NCBI GenBank assembly: GCA_021292105.1
Contig: CM037861.1
Location: 50,157,920-50,221,919, forward strand
DNA from: Anadara kagoshimensis
Lineage: Eukaryota > Mollusca > Bivalvia > Arcoida > Arcidae
Length of the DNA: 64,000 nt
Direction: 5' to 3'
In this document: positions 1 to 13,400 of the stretch, piece after piece
Numbering within the stretch: position 1 is the first letter of the stretch
Layout: each line of letters opens with the position of its first letter
The notes under the pieces: generated by a model
Databases searched by the model: none
What the model saw: the letters and a program-made list of their open reading frames with translations, nothing else
What the model was told of the DNA's origin: nothing
Position numbers and translations under genes: made by a program

Positions 1-724
1 GGGTATAAAAGAAGTGTTTACAGTCTGTTTTGCTGCAGTGTTACCTCATTTCGGCCGTGTATGACAGTTTTGAACGTACCAGGTATGTTTACTTGTATTT
101 ACTTATCAATATTAATGAAAATTTGGACATTTCAAACCAAAAGCTTGAGTTACCACAATTTCTTCAGTCCTTTTTCGCCATTTTGACGGAAGTGCAAGAT
201 CAAGTGATATATAGATTGTCCAATAGAAAGCTTTTAATCTTATGCATTTGGCGAATATAAACAAGGGAGACTACTTTTTACTGTCATAATTAAAAGATAG
301 CATTTTCTTTCCAGACATCAAGATTACGAGTTTCGTGTACTTTTATGATTTAAAAAGTGTAACAAAATCTTTATTAAGTTGAAATCAATTATTTGAGTAA
401 TAAAATGAACATTCCTTATCACTGCAAACATTTTGTAATATAATTGTCTCCCTTGTTTATATTCGCCAAATGCATAAGATTAAAAGCTTTCTATTGGACA
501 ATCTAAAGATCATGTGATCTTGCACTTCCGTCAAAATGGCGAAGGACTGAAGAAATTGTGGTAACTCAAGCTTTTGGTTTAAAATGTCCAAATTTTCATT
601 AATATTGATAAGTAAATACGAGTAAACAAAGTAAACATACCTGGTACGTTCAAAACTGTCATACACGGCCGAAATGAGGCAACACACTGCAGCAAAACCG
701 ACTGTAAACACTTCTTTTATACCC
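1..724. mobile_element. Fold-back (long inverted repeat) element in PCNA intron 2
   Basis: Bases 1 to about 277 are repeated in inverse orientation at about 443 to 724. Both outer ends read GGGTATAAAAGAAGTGTTTA, and both inner ends carry the motif ATAAACAAGGGAGA. The arms differ by scattered substitutions and small indels, with a spacer of about 165 bp rich in A and T. No transposase is visible. The reading frames inside the arms are mirror images of each other and are not treated as genes. The left end coincides with window position 1, so the element may extend further left. Inferred: a non-autonomous fold-back or MITE-like element inserted in the PCNA gene. Confidence 0.8.
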
Positions 725-859
725 CTCAAGTCTGAATTATATCACGAGGAAATGCAGATTTTTATTATTCACGCGTCGTTGCTTTTGAACGAGATTTGCC
801 TCGCATTCGGGGTGTATATTTACATCACATATGGAATTAGCCTCCCAAATGAGAGGTAA

Positions 860-2672
<1,813 letters not shown>

Positions 2673-2699
2673 TTAAAACTTTAAAACAAAAATAATGAA

Positions 2700-2860
2700 A
2701 TTAAATTATCTATACTGTAAAATAAGTAGTTAAGATCGAAAAATAAGAGATGTCAGGCGATTTTCATAAGCTGCTCACTGCCCCTCTGTTTCTTTGTGCT
2801 CTGTCATCAAATATTATTGTTCTCGCGCCAAATTCTACAATGGCGGGAAATAACATCAAA
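2700..2860 (-). promoter_or_regulatory. PCNA proximal promoter with paired E2F sites
   Basis: Upstream of the PCNA ATG (at 2648), two exact E2F consensus octamers occur within 26 bp. GCGCCAAA at 2825-2832 is TTTGGCGC on the other strand, and GCGGGAAA lies at 2843-2850. They sit about 177-202 bp before the start codon. PCNA is a classic S-phase E2F target in animals, so the position fits. No TATA box was seen. The plus-strand reading frame that crosses this stretch (2750-3013) is not supported as a gene. Confidence 0.7.
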
Positions 2861-3013
2861 CCGATTTGCTCATTGGTCGGTTTTACTCTCTCGAGATTGA
2901 CAGGTTTTTACGAGAGTATGAAATTGAAATCATCTAAACGCTTGAAAAAAAGGGTAAAGTTTAAATCGGGTAAAACATCTAGAACCCCAAAGTATCAAGA
3001 CAACCGACATTGA

Positions 3014-4272
3014 TACCCGAAGTCAGTGGTAAGATCTACGATGATAATTAATTTTAATAGTGCACTTTATCACATGCATTGGATTATAAGGAACCAATAT
3101 GGTCAGTCTAGGATCGGGAACCCGAGGGTCAAATATTGCAAAGAAGGCCTACTGTAGTCTTGACTCTTGACTGAAGCAAACGCAATTTTTAAGTGACCCA
3201 TAATAATAATTTGCATATTTTCCTCACTGAATCGACCAACTTTTTCGGCTGTAACTTTGCGAAATTATGAACTAATATGAATGGAACAAATATATTGATC
3301 TATTGACCCCTAATTATCATTAAATTATGCAAAAGTGAGAAATTAAAGTCACGCACTGCCAAATGTCGCAAAATATATTGCTGTCCGTTTACTCTGCTGG
3401 AGAGAAAGGAATAACGCTAATATTCCAAAGATTTGAATGGTACGGTTAAAAATCAATTCATCATTTACTTACATGAGCCGAGTCGTTGCTAATAATCCTT
3501 ATTTCGATCTAATCCATGCATTATCAGTTGAAAGGCCAGCTTCGATTTTTTCCGTTAAACCCGCGATTTAATCTTCAGGGCCGTTCAAGGGGGGTAATTC
3601 AAATTTGGTCGGCAGATGGCGCTTTGTCGTCACCTCGAAGAATTTGCATTTTAGGGTTGACGCAATAAATCATTAATTAAATGGTGTTTTTAACTTAAAC
3701 TATATATATCTTTGTATCCGTTTGATAGAAAATTGATTTTTCTAGACGATCACAACAATTAAACACTCCTTATAACTAATTAAAATGCTGGAATCATAGA
3801 CATAAACTGCGGTATCGTGAAAGGTCAAAATCAAGTGGGCGGTGCATTCGGAGTTTATGCCCGGTAAATTGAATTGACAGAATCGCATCCCACACCGATT
3901 GGGTTAAAAATTATAGTCGTAATCGGTAGCATTTAGAACACCGGTCATTTTGATACCGGATAGAACCCATCACTCGCACCGGTTATTGCACAGAAAAATT
4001 GTCAAGTTGACCCTGCGTGCCGATGATTTGGAAAACAAAACTTGCTATTTATTGCGTCTAGACATCTTCTAACTTGTTTATTTTTACTCTAGATATTTGT
4101 TGGTGTGTTTTTAATATAACCTTTAAACATTTTGTTTAATTTTAGTTCAATTTTGTAGAAAAAATCCCACGAAAATCAAACATCCAGATCGCCCAGCTGG
4201 CCCCATGTAGTCACTATGTGACTCAGAAATCAGCTGATATTGGATTTTTTTTTACACTTTCATTACATTTAG
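3014..4272. other. Intergenic stretch, no gene seen
   Basis: No exon is recognisable. A short piece at about 3870-3985 shares GACAGAATCGCATCCCACAC and TAGAACCCATCACTCGC with the tandem pair at 6800-7165, so it is a diverged third copy of that repeat. The rest is AT-rich unassigned sequence. Confidence 0.5.
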
Positions 4273-4996
4273 AGTCACAAGAGAGACAGTTTGCTAGAAA
4301 ACCATCTGAACAACAATTATCTGGTGTTGATTTAACTGCTGCAGTGCATGCAAATTTTAAAACTAATTTTAATGTTTCAGATCAGAAGTTGGCAGTTGTA
4401 TCACATATTTACAGGTAGGCAGGCTGACAAAGAGCATAATTATAGTTTGTTAAATTTCAGAAAGTTTGCAGAAGAGGAGAAGTCATGATATGGAAAATTA
4501 CATAAAATGTTTTCAATTACACTTTTCAGACTGAATATAACTTTATTTTTTTTATTTTTTTATTTTTTTTTTTTAGTAATTTGAAAAGTTTTGCCACTTC
4601 AAGGGGTTGAAGATGGATTTTAAATGCCAAAGTTCAGTTTAGTTATTCAGAAACTGGTGATTGTGTTGGCAGATATTGAGGTACAGGTTGCAAATGCACA
4701 AATTGCAAAAATGTTGTAATTAATGCAATTCTAGATCCTTCAGCTATCACCACTGCTACTGTTGCTGATGATTCCACAGCTACAAATACCTATGAATAGG
4801 TTTTTAAAACATTGATGCTAATTTTGAATGTTTTCTCTCCACAGTAACCACAGCAAGTATGGATGTACCAGCAGAAAACATACTTGATAACACAGAAAAT
4901 TCAGAAATGGATCACAAAGATTCTTGTACTACATTTATTAGATTTACTGTTCAAACATTTCATATTTTTAAAGTTGATACATGTACATGTATTTGA
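4273..4996 (+). other. Possible exons of an unassigned plus-strand gene or relic
   Basis: A segment bounded by a plausible acceptor (ACATTTAG) and donor (ACAG|GTAGGC) at 4273-4414 encodes a stop-free peptide beginning SQERQFARKPSEQQLSGVDL. A second segment after CTCCACAG at 4845 runs to a TGA at 4994-4996 and encodes a peptide containing TTASMDVPAENILDN. Between them (about 4626-4795) is a broken frame with a Cys-rich GTGCKCTNCKN word. I recognise no family. It could be a spliced gene, a processed relic or chance; the Cys-rich part contains an in-frame stop. Confidence 0.25.
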
Positions 4997-6799
4997 GCTT
5001 TTTATGAAATTTATCACAATATAACCCATTCACTTTTATTGTGCAAGAATCTATGTAAATATCTTTTACCATATTTTAATTTGAGCCAAACTTTAAATCA
5101 TGGATCATTGCTGCACACATCATGGCTAGTTCTGACAGTCCCACAGTATCATTCTTGTGTGGTGAATGATGTTATACTGGTACTACATTAAATTATTCTG
5201 TTTTAATTAATTTCTTTTTTATTTTCAAGCATGCAGAATATGTGTAGTTTATTTTCATATGATTTTATAATACATTACTAGGTTTCCATAAATTTGAAAT
5301 AATTAGTAGCCAAATTTCCAAAATTTGTGAAAATATGTCCTTTTTAAAGTATCTCTCCACAGATTTGCTAAAATAGGTTACTTTTTGAAAGAATTCCTCA
5401 GAAATTAGTAGCCAATGGCAATTTTGGCTACCAGGAATGAAACATAGACATCATACATGTATAATCATTTCAGTTATTTTCAGATTACCAATACCTATAC
5501 ACTTTATTTTCAGATTATGCATTCCTACAAGTTAATTTTTAGTTCATTTTATTTACAGATAACTTTTTTTATATTTATTGACAGGTGAAATGCATATTTC
5601 AAATTTTATTTACAAATTTGCCAACATGTATTTTCAGATTATTCATAGATAACATTTTTATTTGTAGATTAAATATTATTAATGCTATTGCTATGCTAAA
5701 AACAAGACAGAGACTACAGAATAAACAATGACTATGTTTGTTTGTTTTTTTATTGCAGATAACATTACATGGTCAACACACAGTACAATGTCAATAAAGA
5801 TGTTTTGCTTGCATTTTAAAATTATCATTACTTTAAGGAAAAATAAATGCTTTGACATAATAAATGCATAATTATTTTTGTGCATTACACTGGCACCTGT
5901 CCAACATAACATTTGAAATATTGGTAGGGGCATGGCCTCTTACTGTATAGGTTTGAATCTCATTCAGAAGTTTTTGTGTGAGAAAGTTAGTCAGTTTGTT
6001 GTGGAATGTCGTTGGTTTTCTTTGGGCTCTACAGTTTTCTCCCCATCTCTAAATATGTTTGATAGTGAAAGAATCTTGACTTTTACTCTACTCCTTACCC
6101 TAAAAGACATGAAGCATCCTCTGGACTGAAGGTAGATACATGAACTTGATCCATGTCATTTTGGAGACAGTCAGAATTAGATTAATATTGCATCTGTGCA
6201 TAGTACTTTAGCTGCAAAAAGTCTACCAGCAGCACTTGATCTGTGAAAAAATGAACCACAGATACTAAAGAATTAACTGTTACACCCGGTAAAACTGACC
6301 TGACCATCTTATAGAAAGAGATTTTAATTTCTAGTTATTAACTTGGGGTGTGGAAACAGTATTTCTTCCTGTTCCACTGTCATGGTACTGCTGTTGAATT
6401 TTTATTTAAATACTGCATTCAAAATCAGCACATAGCAACTAGTTGTCATATGCTGATTTTAAATTCATTATTTTAATAAAAATTTAAAATCAGCACATGA
6501 CACCACTGAAAAGAAATTATATAACTTTCTCTTGTGTATCAAATTTGAAGAAATATTTCCCATGGAAAATAATTTTATTTGATTAAGATTAAAATGTTAA
6601 ATGAAGCCAATTTTTTTAGATTTTATTTATTTATTTTTTTTTTATTTTTTTTTTTTAATTTCCCTACATTAAAACAAATATCAATCAATAAGACAGTAAA
6701 ATCACTTTATTTTTATTCGCATACATGCGAGAGACAGTGTAAACAAGGGAGATAATCATCATACGAAAAACAAAACAAAACAGAAGCAACACCTGCTGA
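4997..6799. other. Intergenic, AT-rich, no gene seen
   Basis: No coding exon is recognised. A perfect-core small hairpin lies at about 6421-6463 (AAAATCAGCA ... TGCTGATTTT around an AACTAGTT centre). A further copy of the AAAATCAGCACAT word follows at about 6483. T-rich runs occur at about 6610-6660. Nothing else is assignable. Confidence 0.5.
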
Positions 6800-7165
6800 T
6801 TTCTTAACTGACAGAATCGCATCCCGCATCGATTTCGGACATGTCTTTCATATGAATATGTTCAGAAATGAATATATTTTCAGAATTGAATTATTAGAAC
6901 CTCACTTGTCCTAATATTTAATAATTTGTGTCTGAAGCACGAATGTCGGCCGACAGATGTGAACCAAACCCCGCAAAAGGAGCCACACCTGCCGTTTTCT
7001 CAACTGACAGAATCGCATCCCACACCGATTTCGGACATGTCTTTCATATGGATGTGTTCAGAAATGAATAAATTTTTAGAAAATAATTATTAGAACCCAT
7101 CACTCGCCCTAATATTTTCAAAAAATGTGTCTGAAGCGAGATTGTCGGCCGACAGCTGTGACACA
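6800..7165. repeat. Diverged tandem duplication of ~185 bp
   Basis: Two head-to-tail copies (about 6800-6975 and 6986-7165). They share the words TGACAGAATCGCATCCC, ATTTCGGACATGTCTTTC, GTGTCTGAAGC and TGTCGGCCGACAG in the same order, with substitutions and small indels. A third, more decayed copy is near 3870-3985. No coding content. TGTCGGCCGACA is itself a palindrome. Confidence 0.75.
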
Positions 7166-7447
7166 ACCTCCACTTTCAAGACGTATTACTCGTAATTTTC
7201 TGTATATAATTGGTTCTTTTTTACATAAATTGAAGGAAAAAATATTTATTGTTCAAAATATTTGATGATTTTAAGTAATAACGATCCCATTTAAAAGTAT
7301 ACTTAAATTTTCGAGACCTACTACCATTTCCGATTGCGTACTAAAATTTGAACTGAAAATCACGTGACTAAAGTGATTAAAAATCAGCCATATTGGAAGC
7401 TGGCCTTTCGACTGTTATAACTCCTTTAATGCATCAAAACCTGTTTT

Positions 7448-7809
7448 GGATGGGTGTTTACAATGGTAAAAATTTTGACAAAATGGCAGAGTCTTTCGTG
7501 TGACGTAATGATGACAGAAGAATTTATTATTTACATAGGTTCTCGAGGGGTACAATAAGGGGAAGTTCAAAGGTCGGGTTGAGTTTAAAGTTTGAATTTA
7601 CGTCAATTTTTTTCAAAAGTTTGAAAATGCAGAAAGGTAGTTCACTTTATTACTTTATTAAATCGATTTTGGTCATCCCAGTTACGCAAAAATCAATCCG
7701 TTCTTGAGCTGCACTGACCTACGTAAATAGTCGACTCTTTCGTCATGACTACGTAACATAAAGAATCCCACCATTTCGTAAAAAAGATTACCATTGTAAA
7801 CACCCATCC
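7448..7809. mobile_element. TIR element (MITE), ~360 bp
   Basis: Starts GGATGGGTGTTTACAATGGT and ends with its inverse, ACCATTGTAAACACCCATCC. The match continues inward imperfectly for about 65 bp, including an AAAATGG...GTCTTT segment and a TACGTAA-like segment. Reading frames inside are short and unrecognised. It is consistent with a non-autonomous DNA transposon. Confidence 0.75.
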
Positions 7810-8815
7810 AGTATATTTTGTCGCATAAAATGATATATTAAGCAAGGATGGAACCGAAACAGAAATTTTCAGTTACGACTCTGCTCATGTAAGTAAAAGA
7901 ATCATTGATTTGTACCCGTCATATTGAAATTTATAGAGTATTTTGCTATCTTGCTTTCTCCGAAATAGGATAAATAAACAGAAAAAAAAGGTTGCCCCAT
8001 GTCATGACAGGCATGACATGTTATCGTCGTGTCATATGTTTTCGGCAGACATATGGTTTTGGTGCATGTTTATTTGTCTTGATATCATTAATAGAGCATT
8101 TCCTCAGACAACTTTTTTAAGAGAGAAACTGGACTTTTGTATTGATGAAATCAAAATGTAGAAAGTCTACGGTCATATGGTATTTCCTGTGGTTTCTGTT
8201 ATGCCTGAATTAAGTATCATTGTAAAACAACGTTGCAAATAAAATAAAACAATGCAAATGCTACTGATGTTGACATTTGGCAGCGTGCCCGATGCCATCA
8301 ATATAGTCATGTGACTGCCACATGGTTAGCATGTCTGTACATTATGACATCAAAAGAATAAGGTGGCTCTGTTCTTTTACATTTTCTTTACAAATATTGT
8401 TTGCATTTTATGTATAGTTTATATATAGTTTTACTTGGGTTATTTCACCAAAAGAAAATAATGACTAGAATAAAACAAAGTTGATTAACCAAAACATTAA
8501 GAGATAAAGTGTTTAGTTTTAACTAGCATTCAAGAACTATATTTATTGTGAGCAGTATAGAGCCACCTTATAATCCAGTTCCGCATATGAGTCACTCCTT
8601 CTGTTGACCAATGACATGCGCTGAAAACATATGACGTTCAATAGCATTGTAAACAGACATTCAGACAAAATCATCTCTCCAAACAAATTCCTGCATGAAA
8701 TGAAAAATTTGATGGTTTGATTCGATAAACAAGATTGTCTTTATTTAATATACCAGCTTAATGTCACAAATAATCTCTTATTAAATTTTTTTAAGCGATT
8801 CTGTCTTAAAACGCC

Positions 8816-9457
8816 GAAAACCCATGACGCGAGGATAAATAACCCTCCCTGTGCATTTACCCTGAACACACTGCAAAGGTAGAAATTTTTGCCACTTCAT
8901 CCATAACTAGTGATGTCTGGATATAAATGAATATATTCTTGACAGGGACGTTAAACCCCATTCAATCAATCTTTTTCTCGGTTTCGGTGAGATCACAAGT
9001 GAAGGTGGCAATTTAAGACACCTTGGATCTCCTCATTTGTCATATAATGTTATTGCCAGACAAAATTGAAGTCAAATTGATTGATTTATTTTGTTGGACA
9101 GAATAACTAACGATGAGTTGTCAGTCATATGCTGCTGAAAACCCATGACGCGAGGATAAATAACCCTCCCTGTGCATTTACCCTGAACACACTGCAAAGG
9201 TAGAAATTTTTGCCACTTCATCCATAACTAGTGATGTCTGGATATAAATGAATATATTCTTGACAGGGACGTTAAACCCCATTCAATCAATCTTTTTCTC
9301 GGTTTCGGTGAGATCACAAGTGAAGGTGGCAATTTAAGACACCTTGGATCTCCTCATTTGTCATATAATGTTATTGCCAGACAAAATTGAAGTCAAATTG
9401 ATTGATTTATTTTGTTGGACAGAATAACTAACGATGAGTTGTCAGTCATATGCTGCT
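8816..9457 (+). repeat. Perfect 321-bp tandem duplication containing a SINE tail
   Basis: Bases 8816-9136 are repeated immediately at 9137-9457, and I see no difference by eye. Each copy includes a SINE-tail segment: GTGCATTTACCCTGAACAC, then ATATTCTTGACAGGGACGTT and CCCATTCAATCAATC. It also includes a downstream piece with CAGACAAAATTGAAG. The identity implies a very recent duplication or an assembly duplication. It lies upstream of the first MICU1 coding exon. Confidence 0.9.
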
Positions 9458-9835
9458 GTGTGGATGCATTCATATTGCATTATTGGTTTTGTAAATGTTT
9501 TTTTGGTTTGATCGGTATGATATAATCCTTACACAGTGTTTTTGTGATGTATTATGGTATATAAAGGGGTTATTTGGTTTCTCTAATGGAAAGTATATGT
9601 TACTACAACATCCAGTAGTTTCTCATCTCTCTCCTGTCTCTGTCTCTATGTTGGTTGTTTACATGCATCTATCATAGTTCTTCAGGGTGATTGGTAGGAT
9701 ATAATCATTACACAGCCTGTTTGTGACCTAATATGGTTTATACAGGGTCTGTAAATTTTATATTGGACGAGGGCTTCATATGTCATATGATGAGTAACAG
9801 ACTTGCCTGTATCATGACTCATAGCAGCCCTAGTG

Positions 9836-9998
9836 CAGGGATGAAGCTTAAGCCCCAACTATTTTGAGTCAAGGGTTCAGTTAACTTTTGAACAGAAGTT
9901 GCAATAGCAATACATAGCGGAAATCTTCAATTCTTTTGGGGCCCAGACAAATTTCTTTGGGACATGGGCTACTGGGCCCCTGTTAATCTCCATCCCTG
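9836..9998 (+). mobile_element. CAGGGAT-ended MITE with 5-bp target duplication
   Basis: Begins CAGGGATGAAGCTTAA and ends CTCCATCCCTG. It is flanked directly on both sides by TAGTG, a perfect 5-bp duplication. Internally it has GGGGCCCAGA and GGGCTACTGGGCCCC. Related copies lie at 21928-22070 (same strand) and 1891-2031 (inverted). Non-coding; hAT-like by its terminal bases, by inference only. Confidence 0.75.
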
Positions 9999-10075
9999 TA
10001 GTGTTTATCAACATATATTTTTTTCATCAAAGTATGATGTGTGTTTGAATGATTTGCTTTTGTTTATTATTTCAG

Positions 10076-10475
10076 GTAAATGATGCTGGGTGCCTGACTT
10101 ATATCATTAATGTATACAATTACTAACCATGAGTAGCTTTATCAGAAGATCTTTGGGGCAAGTTGGAGTTCTTAGCAAGAAAAATAATAGTAATTTACTG
10201 CATTATTATACAAGAAGACATTTATTCTTCAACACAGGAAGCAGGTCAAAGAATGTAGCTTTTCCATTATTATTCAAAGCTAAAAAGTCATATGATGCCA
10301 AATATGGGAAAAGATGGAGTAGATGCTATGGTTCTAATCCTCGTTTCAATCCTAAAAGGACACACAAATTAAATAATTATGGTCATTTTGGACACAAGAA
10401 ACATTCTTCTTCACTGATATTTAAGGTTTATCTTACATTTTTGTGTGTGTGTATAGCTGGATGTCTTTTAATTGG
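10076..10475 (+). CDS. MICU1: MICU1 first coding exon: presequence and membrane segment
   Basis: The acceptor TTATTTCAG ends at 10075, so a non-coding 5' exon must lie upstream; I could not locate it. The ATG at 10129 opens a frame with [13 protein letters not shown], rich in Arg, Lys and Ser and poor in acidic residues, as expected of a mitochondrial targeting sequence. It ends in a hydrophobic stretch ([19 protein letters not shown]) before the donor GG|GTAAGT. Residues 1-115 are encoded here. This region is poorly conserved in the family and longer than in vertebrates. Confidence 0.85.
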
Positions 10476-13400
10476 GTAAGTACTATAATTTCAACTTTAT
10501 TTCAGTTTGACCAAATGTAATGTGAGTTTTTAACATATCACAGTTTGACTAAAGGTCATATAAGCTTATGGCATAGCACAGCCTATATATTACCTATGTG
10601 CATGTGTACGTCATTAAAACTAGTTTTTGTATGGCGTTTCATGATAGTGAACGCGTACTTTGCTATCGCTTTCTGCCAAGATCGGGCATCTTTTCTATGA
10701 GATTAGTGCGCATGGAAAAAGTGTGCCTGGTAAATGAACGTGAAGGAAATGTATCTGTTTTATCGTAAGATATGTATTCTGAAACAGGTAACGCATTTTG
10801 TTACATATGCACATTTGGAATAAATTTCCGGCATATATTTCGTAATCTAGTAATATATTGCGACGGGATGCAACCAAAAATTTGTGCAATCTGGCAAACT
10901 GATCTCGTAAATACAATAGAAAGTAGTCCAGGAAGTTTGCGTCATATGATGTAAAATCATAACTTTTTATGAAAAAAACAACTATGGCGGGTGAATTTAC
11001 ATAATTCTTTATAAAATCAGCGGTAATTTAAATCTATTTTGAAGGTTATAATAATGTATTTTGGTGTTGAGACATCCTGTCACATTTTAAAACTGATTTA
11101 TCAGTTAGTTTATACTTCCGTGAAAGGGAGATAAATCGTACAGTGTCGTGAGCTAACTGACACTCATGGAATACAAATGTGGATTTGAAATACTTTACTG
11201 ATTTGGAAGTAAAATTAACATGAAACAGGAATATTGTGAGTGATATTCAGAAGTTTATTAAAAACCAGACTTAACATCAAATGATCCAGTTACATACAAA
11301 TGCCAGAATGAACCCCCTCATAGCGACGGTCGGGTCTGCAAAACTACTTTCTCTCTATCCAAAATGACAAACAACCATCAGGTACACATTTATAAAATTT
11401 TATTAAATTTTAGTTACTAATCATTTGATACATTGTTTCTTTTTCAAAAGCATCATCCGTCAGACTTTGGATCGATTGAACCAACACCCCCCCCCCCCCC
11501 CACCACCATTTTCCCAACTACGCCGTACAACAGCACAGCAGTGCTATAGTGCTATGTTTGAATTCTCTGAAAAAGACAGATTTCATTGATTCTTAATCAA
11601 AAACCTTCAGGCTACAAGGATCTGTGTAATTTTGATTTGTTTACAACATTGCTATGGCTACCAAACCTAAATCAGCTTGACCTTGGGATGCAAAAAATTT
11701 AAAATAACCTTCTGTGATATGATGTATTATTTTGCTTCACTGGGGTGTTTGGTATGTGTTATGTTGTGAAATATGGTAGAAAAATTTTTTGTGTTAAATT
11801 TTGAGAATTTGGTAAACACGACTTTATATCAGTGTGTGCCAAACTTTCAAAATGATTAAGGGAAATACAAATAAATGTATTCTGGCCTTTTAAATTATTA
11901 TTGTGTGCTGCGCCTCCCGACCCGTAAAATTCAAAGCAGTGTGTGCATTTCATTACACATTTCTCCTCGTCAAATTGCAACCATGGTCGCCCCTCCATCC
12001 AATGCTGCTTAAATTTTCTTTCACGTTTTCTTCATAATTTGCGCCTCCTATTGCTTTCCGTTTTATTGGTTTCCCTGGAATAGCTCCTGGAACGTATATT
12101 TTTGTAATAACGGAAGTCGGATGGCAATAATAAAATTTAAATTGGATCGGAACTATAAATCCGAATTTTTGGCGCTCTCTATTTTCAGAACTGGTTACCG
12201 GATATACGGTCCGGAAAAATCTGATTTTTTATTGGACCAGCGGTAATTTTATCGGACTTGTCCGACGGTCCGACGAAGTTTGGCACACACTGTTATTTCT
12301 TGACTATATAACATGGGGCTTTCTGTTTTGACATTTACTTTAACATGTTTAAGGCCAAGTGGTACAAATGGACGCTGACGTTACTTAAGTCGTGTAGAAA
12401 TCTATCATTTAAATGGTATTATTCTAAGTCCTAACTTTAAGTATCTGTAATAATTTTGATAAATAACTTGCAGGGATTAAAATACATAATATCAATCAAT
12501 TAAAAATATTAATGAAAATATACAAGAAAAGTACCATAAATACCATTCACGGATAAATTCAACAGATACCAGTGATTCACTAAAGATTTGCCTTTTTATA
12601 CCTTCAATTGATAATGATGTTTTTTCACAAAATTTAATTGATGATATCTTTTTGTCCCCCACTGCAACGCGGAGCGGGGACATTGAAATGCGTTTGTGTG
12701 TCCGTCCGTCACACTTTTTTGTAAGCGCTCTCATGCCTACAAATTTTGACCGATTTTCATTAAATTTATACCAAATGTTTATACTACTAATACCTTAGTC
12801 AAGTTCGAAAATCAGCATTGGTCGATACTTTTTGTTGGAGTTATGGGTGACCGGCGGGGGACCCAGGAATTCTATTCTTGTTTAATATTGTTTTGATTTT
12901 TAAAATTCTTTCAGATTTTAAAAATTTAAAATTTTCATATTTTTCATACTCTATGATTTTTAGCTCACCTGACCATAGGTCATGTGAGCTTATGGCATAG
13001 CGCAGCGTGTGTATGTGCGTGCGTGCGTGCGTGCGTGTGTGCGTGCGTGCGTGCGTCGTTAACACACATTTTCGACTTCTCCTCTGAAACTACTGGACAG
13101 ATTTCAATGAAACTTAGTAAGAAGTATATATGGGTCGGTGCAATTCAGATTTGTTCGTGGCGTTGCCATGGCTACCATAACTAGGTCAATGTGACCTAGG
13201 GGTGCAAAAATCTTAAAAAATCTTCTTCTCCGAAAGTATTGATTGGAGAAAAAATCTGATGTGATATTTGGCTTCTCTAGGGTCTTAAGCCTATAGTTTG
13301 TTCATGTTTTGAAATTCGGACAAAAAATAGGTTACACGTTTTTGCGTTTAATTTTGAAAAAATCGTAAAATAGCTTCAAATTGTTAAAACTTGACTATTT

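Noticed and set aside
30-729. Open frames of 76 and 90 aa with nearly the same protein at the left edge
   Set aside because: They are the two arms of one inverted repeat read from opposite ends, with no family match; not genes.
2750-3013. 87-aa plus-strand frame divergent from PCNA
   Set aside because: It overlaps the PCNA promoter and E2F sites, has no recognisable domain, and no convincing continuation exon was found.
12841-13184. Frames encoding Thr-His-Ala-Arg or Cys-Val-Ala repeats
   Set aside because: Translation of a GTGC/GTGT microsatellite in a transposon leader; mirror-image frames on both strands.
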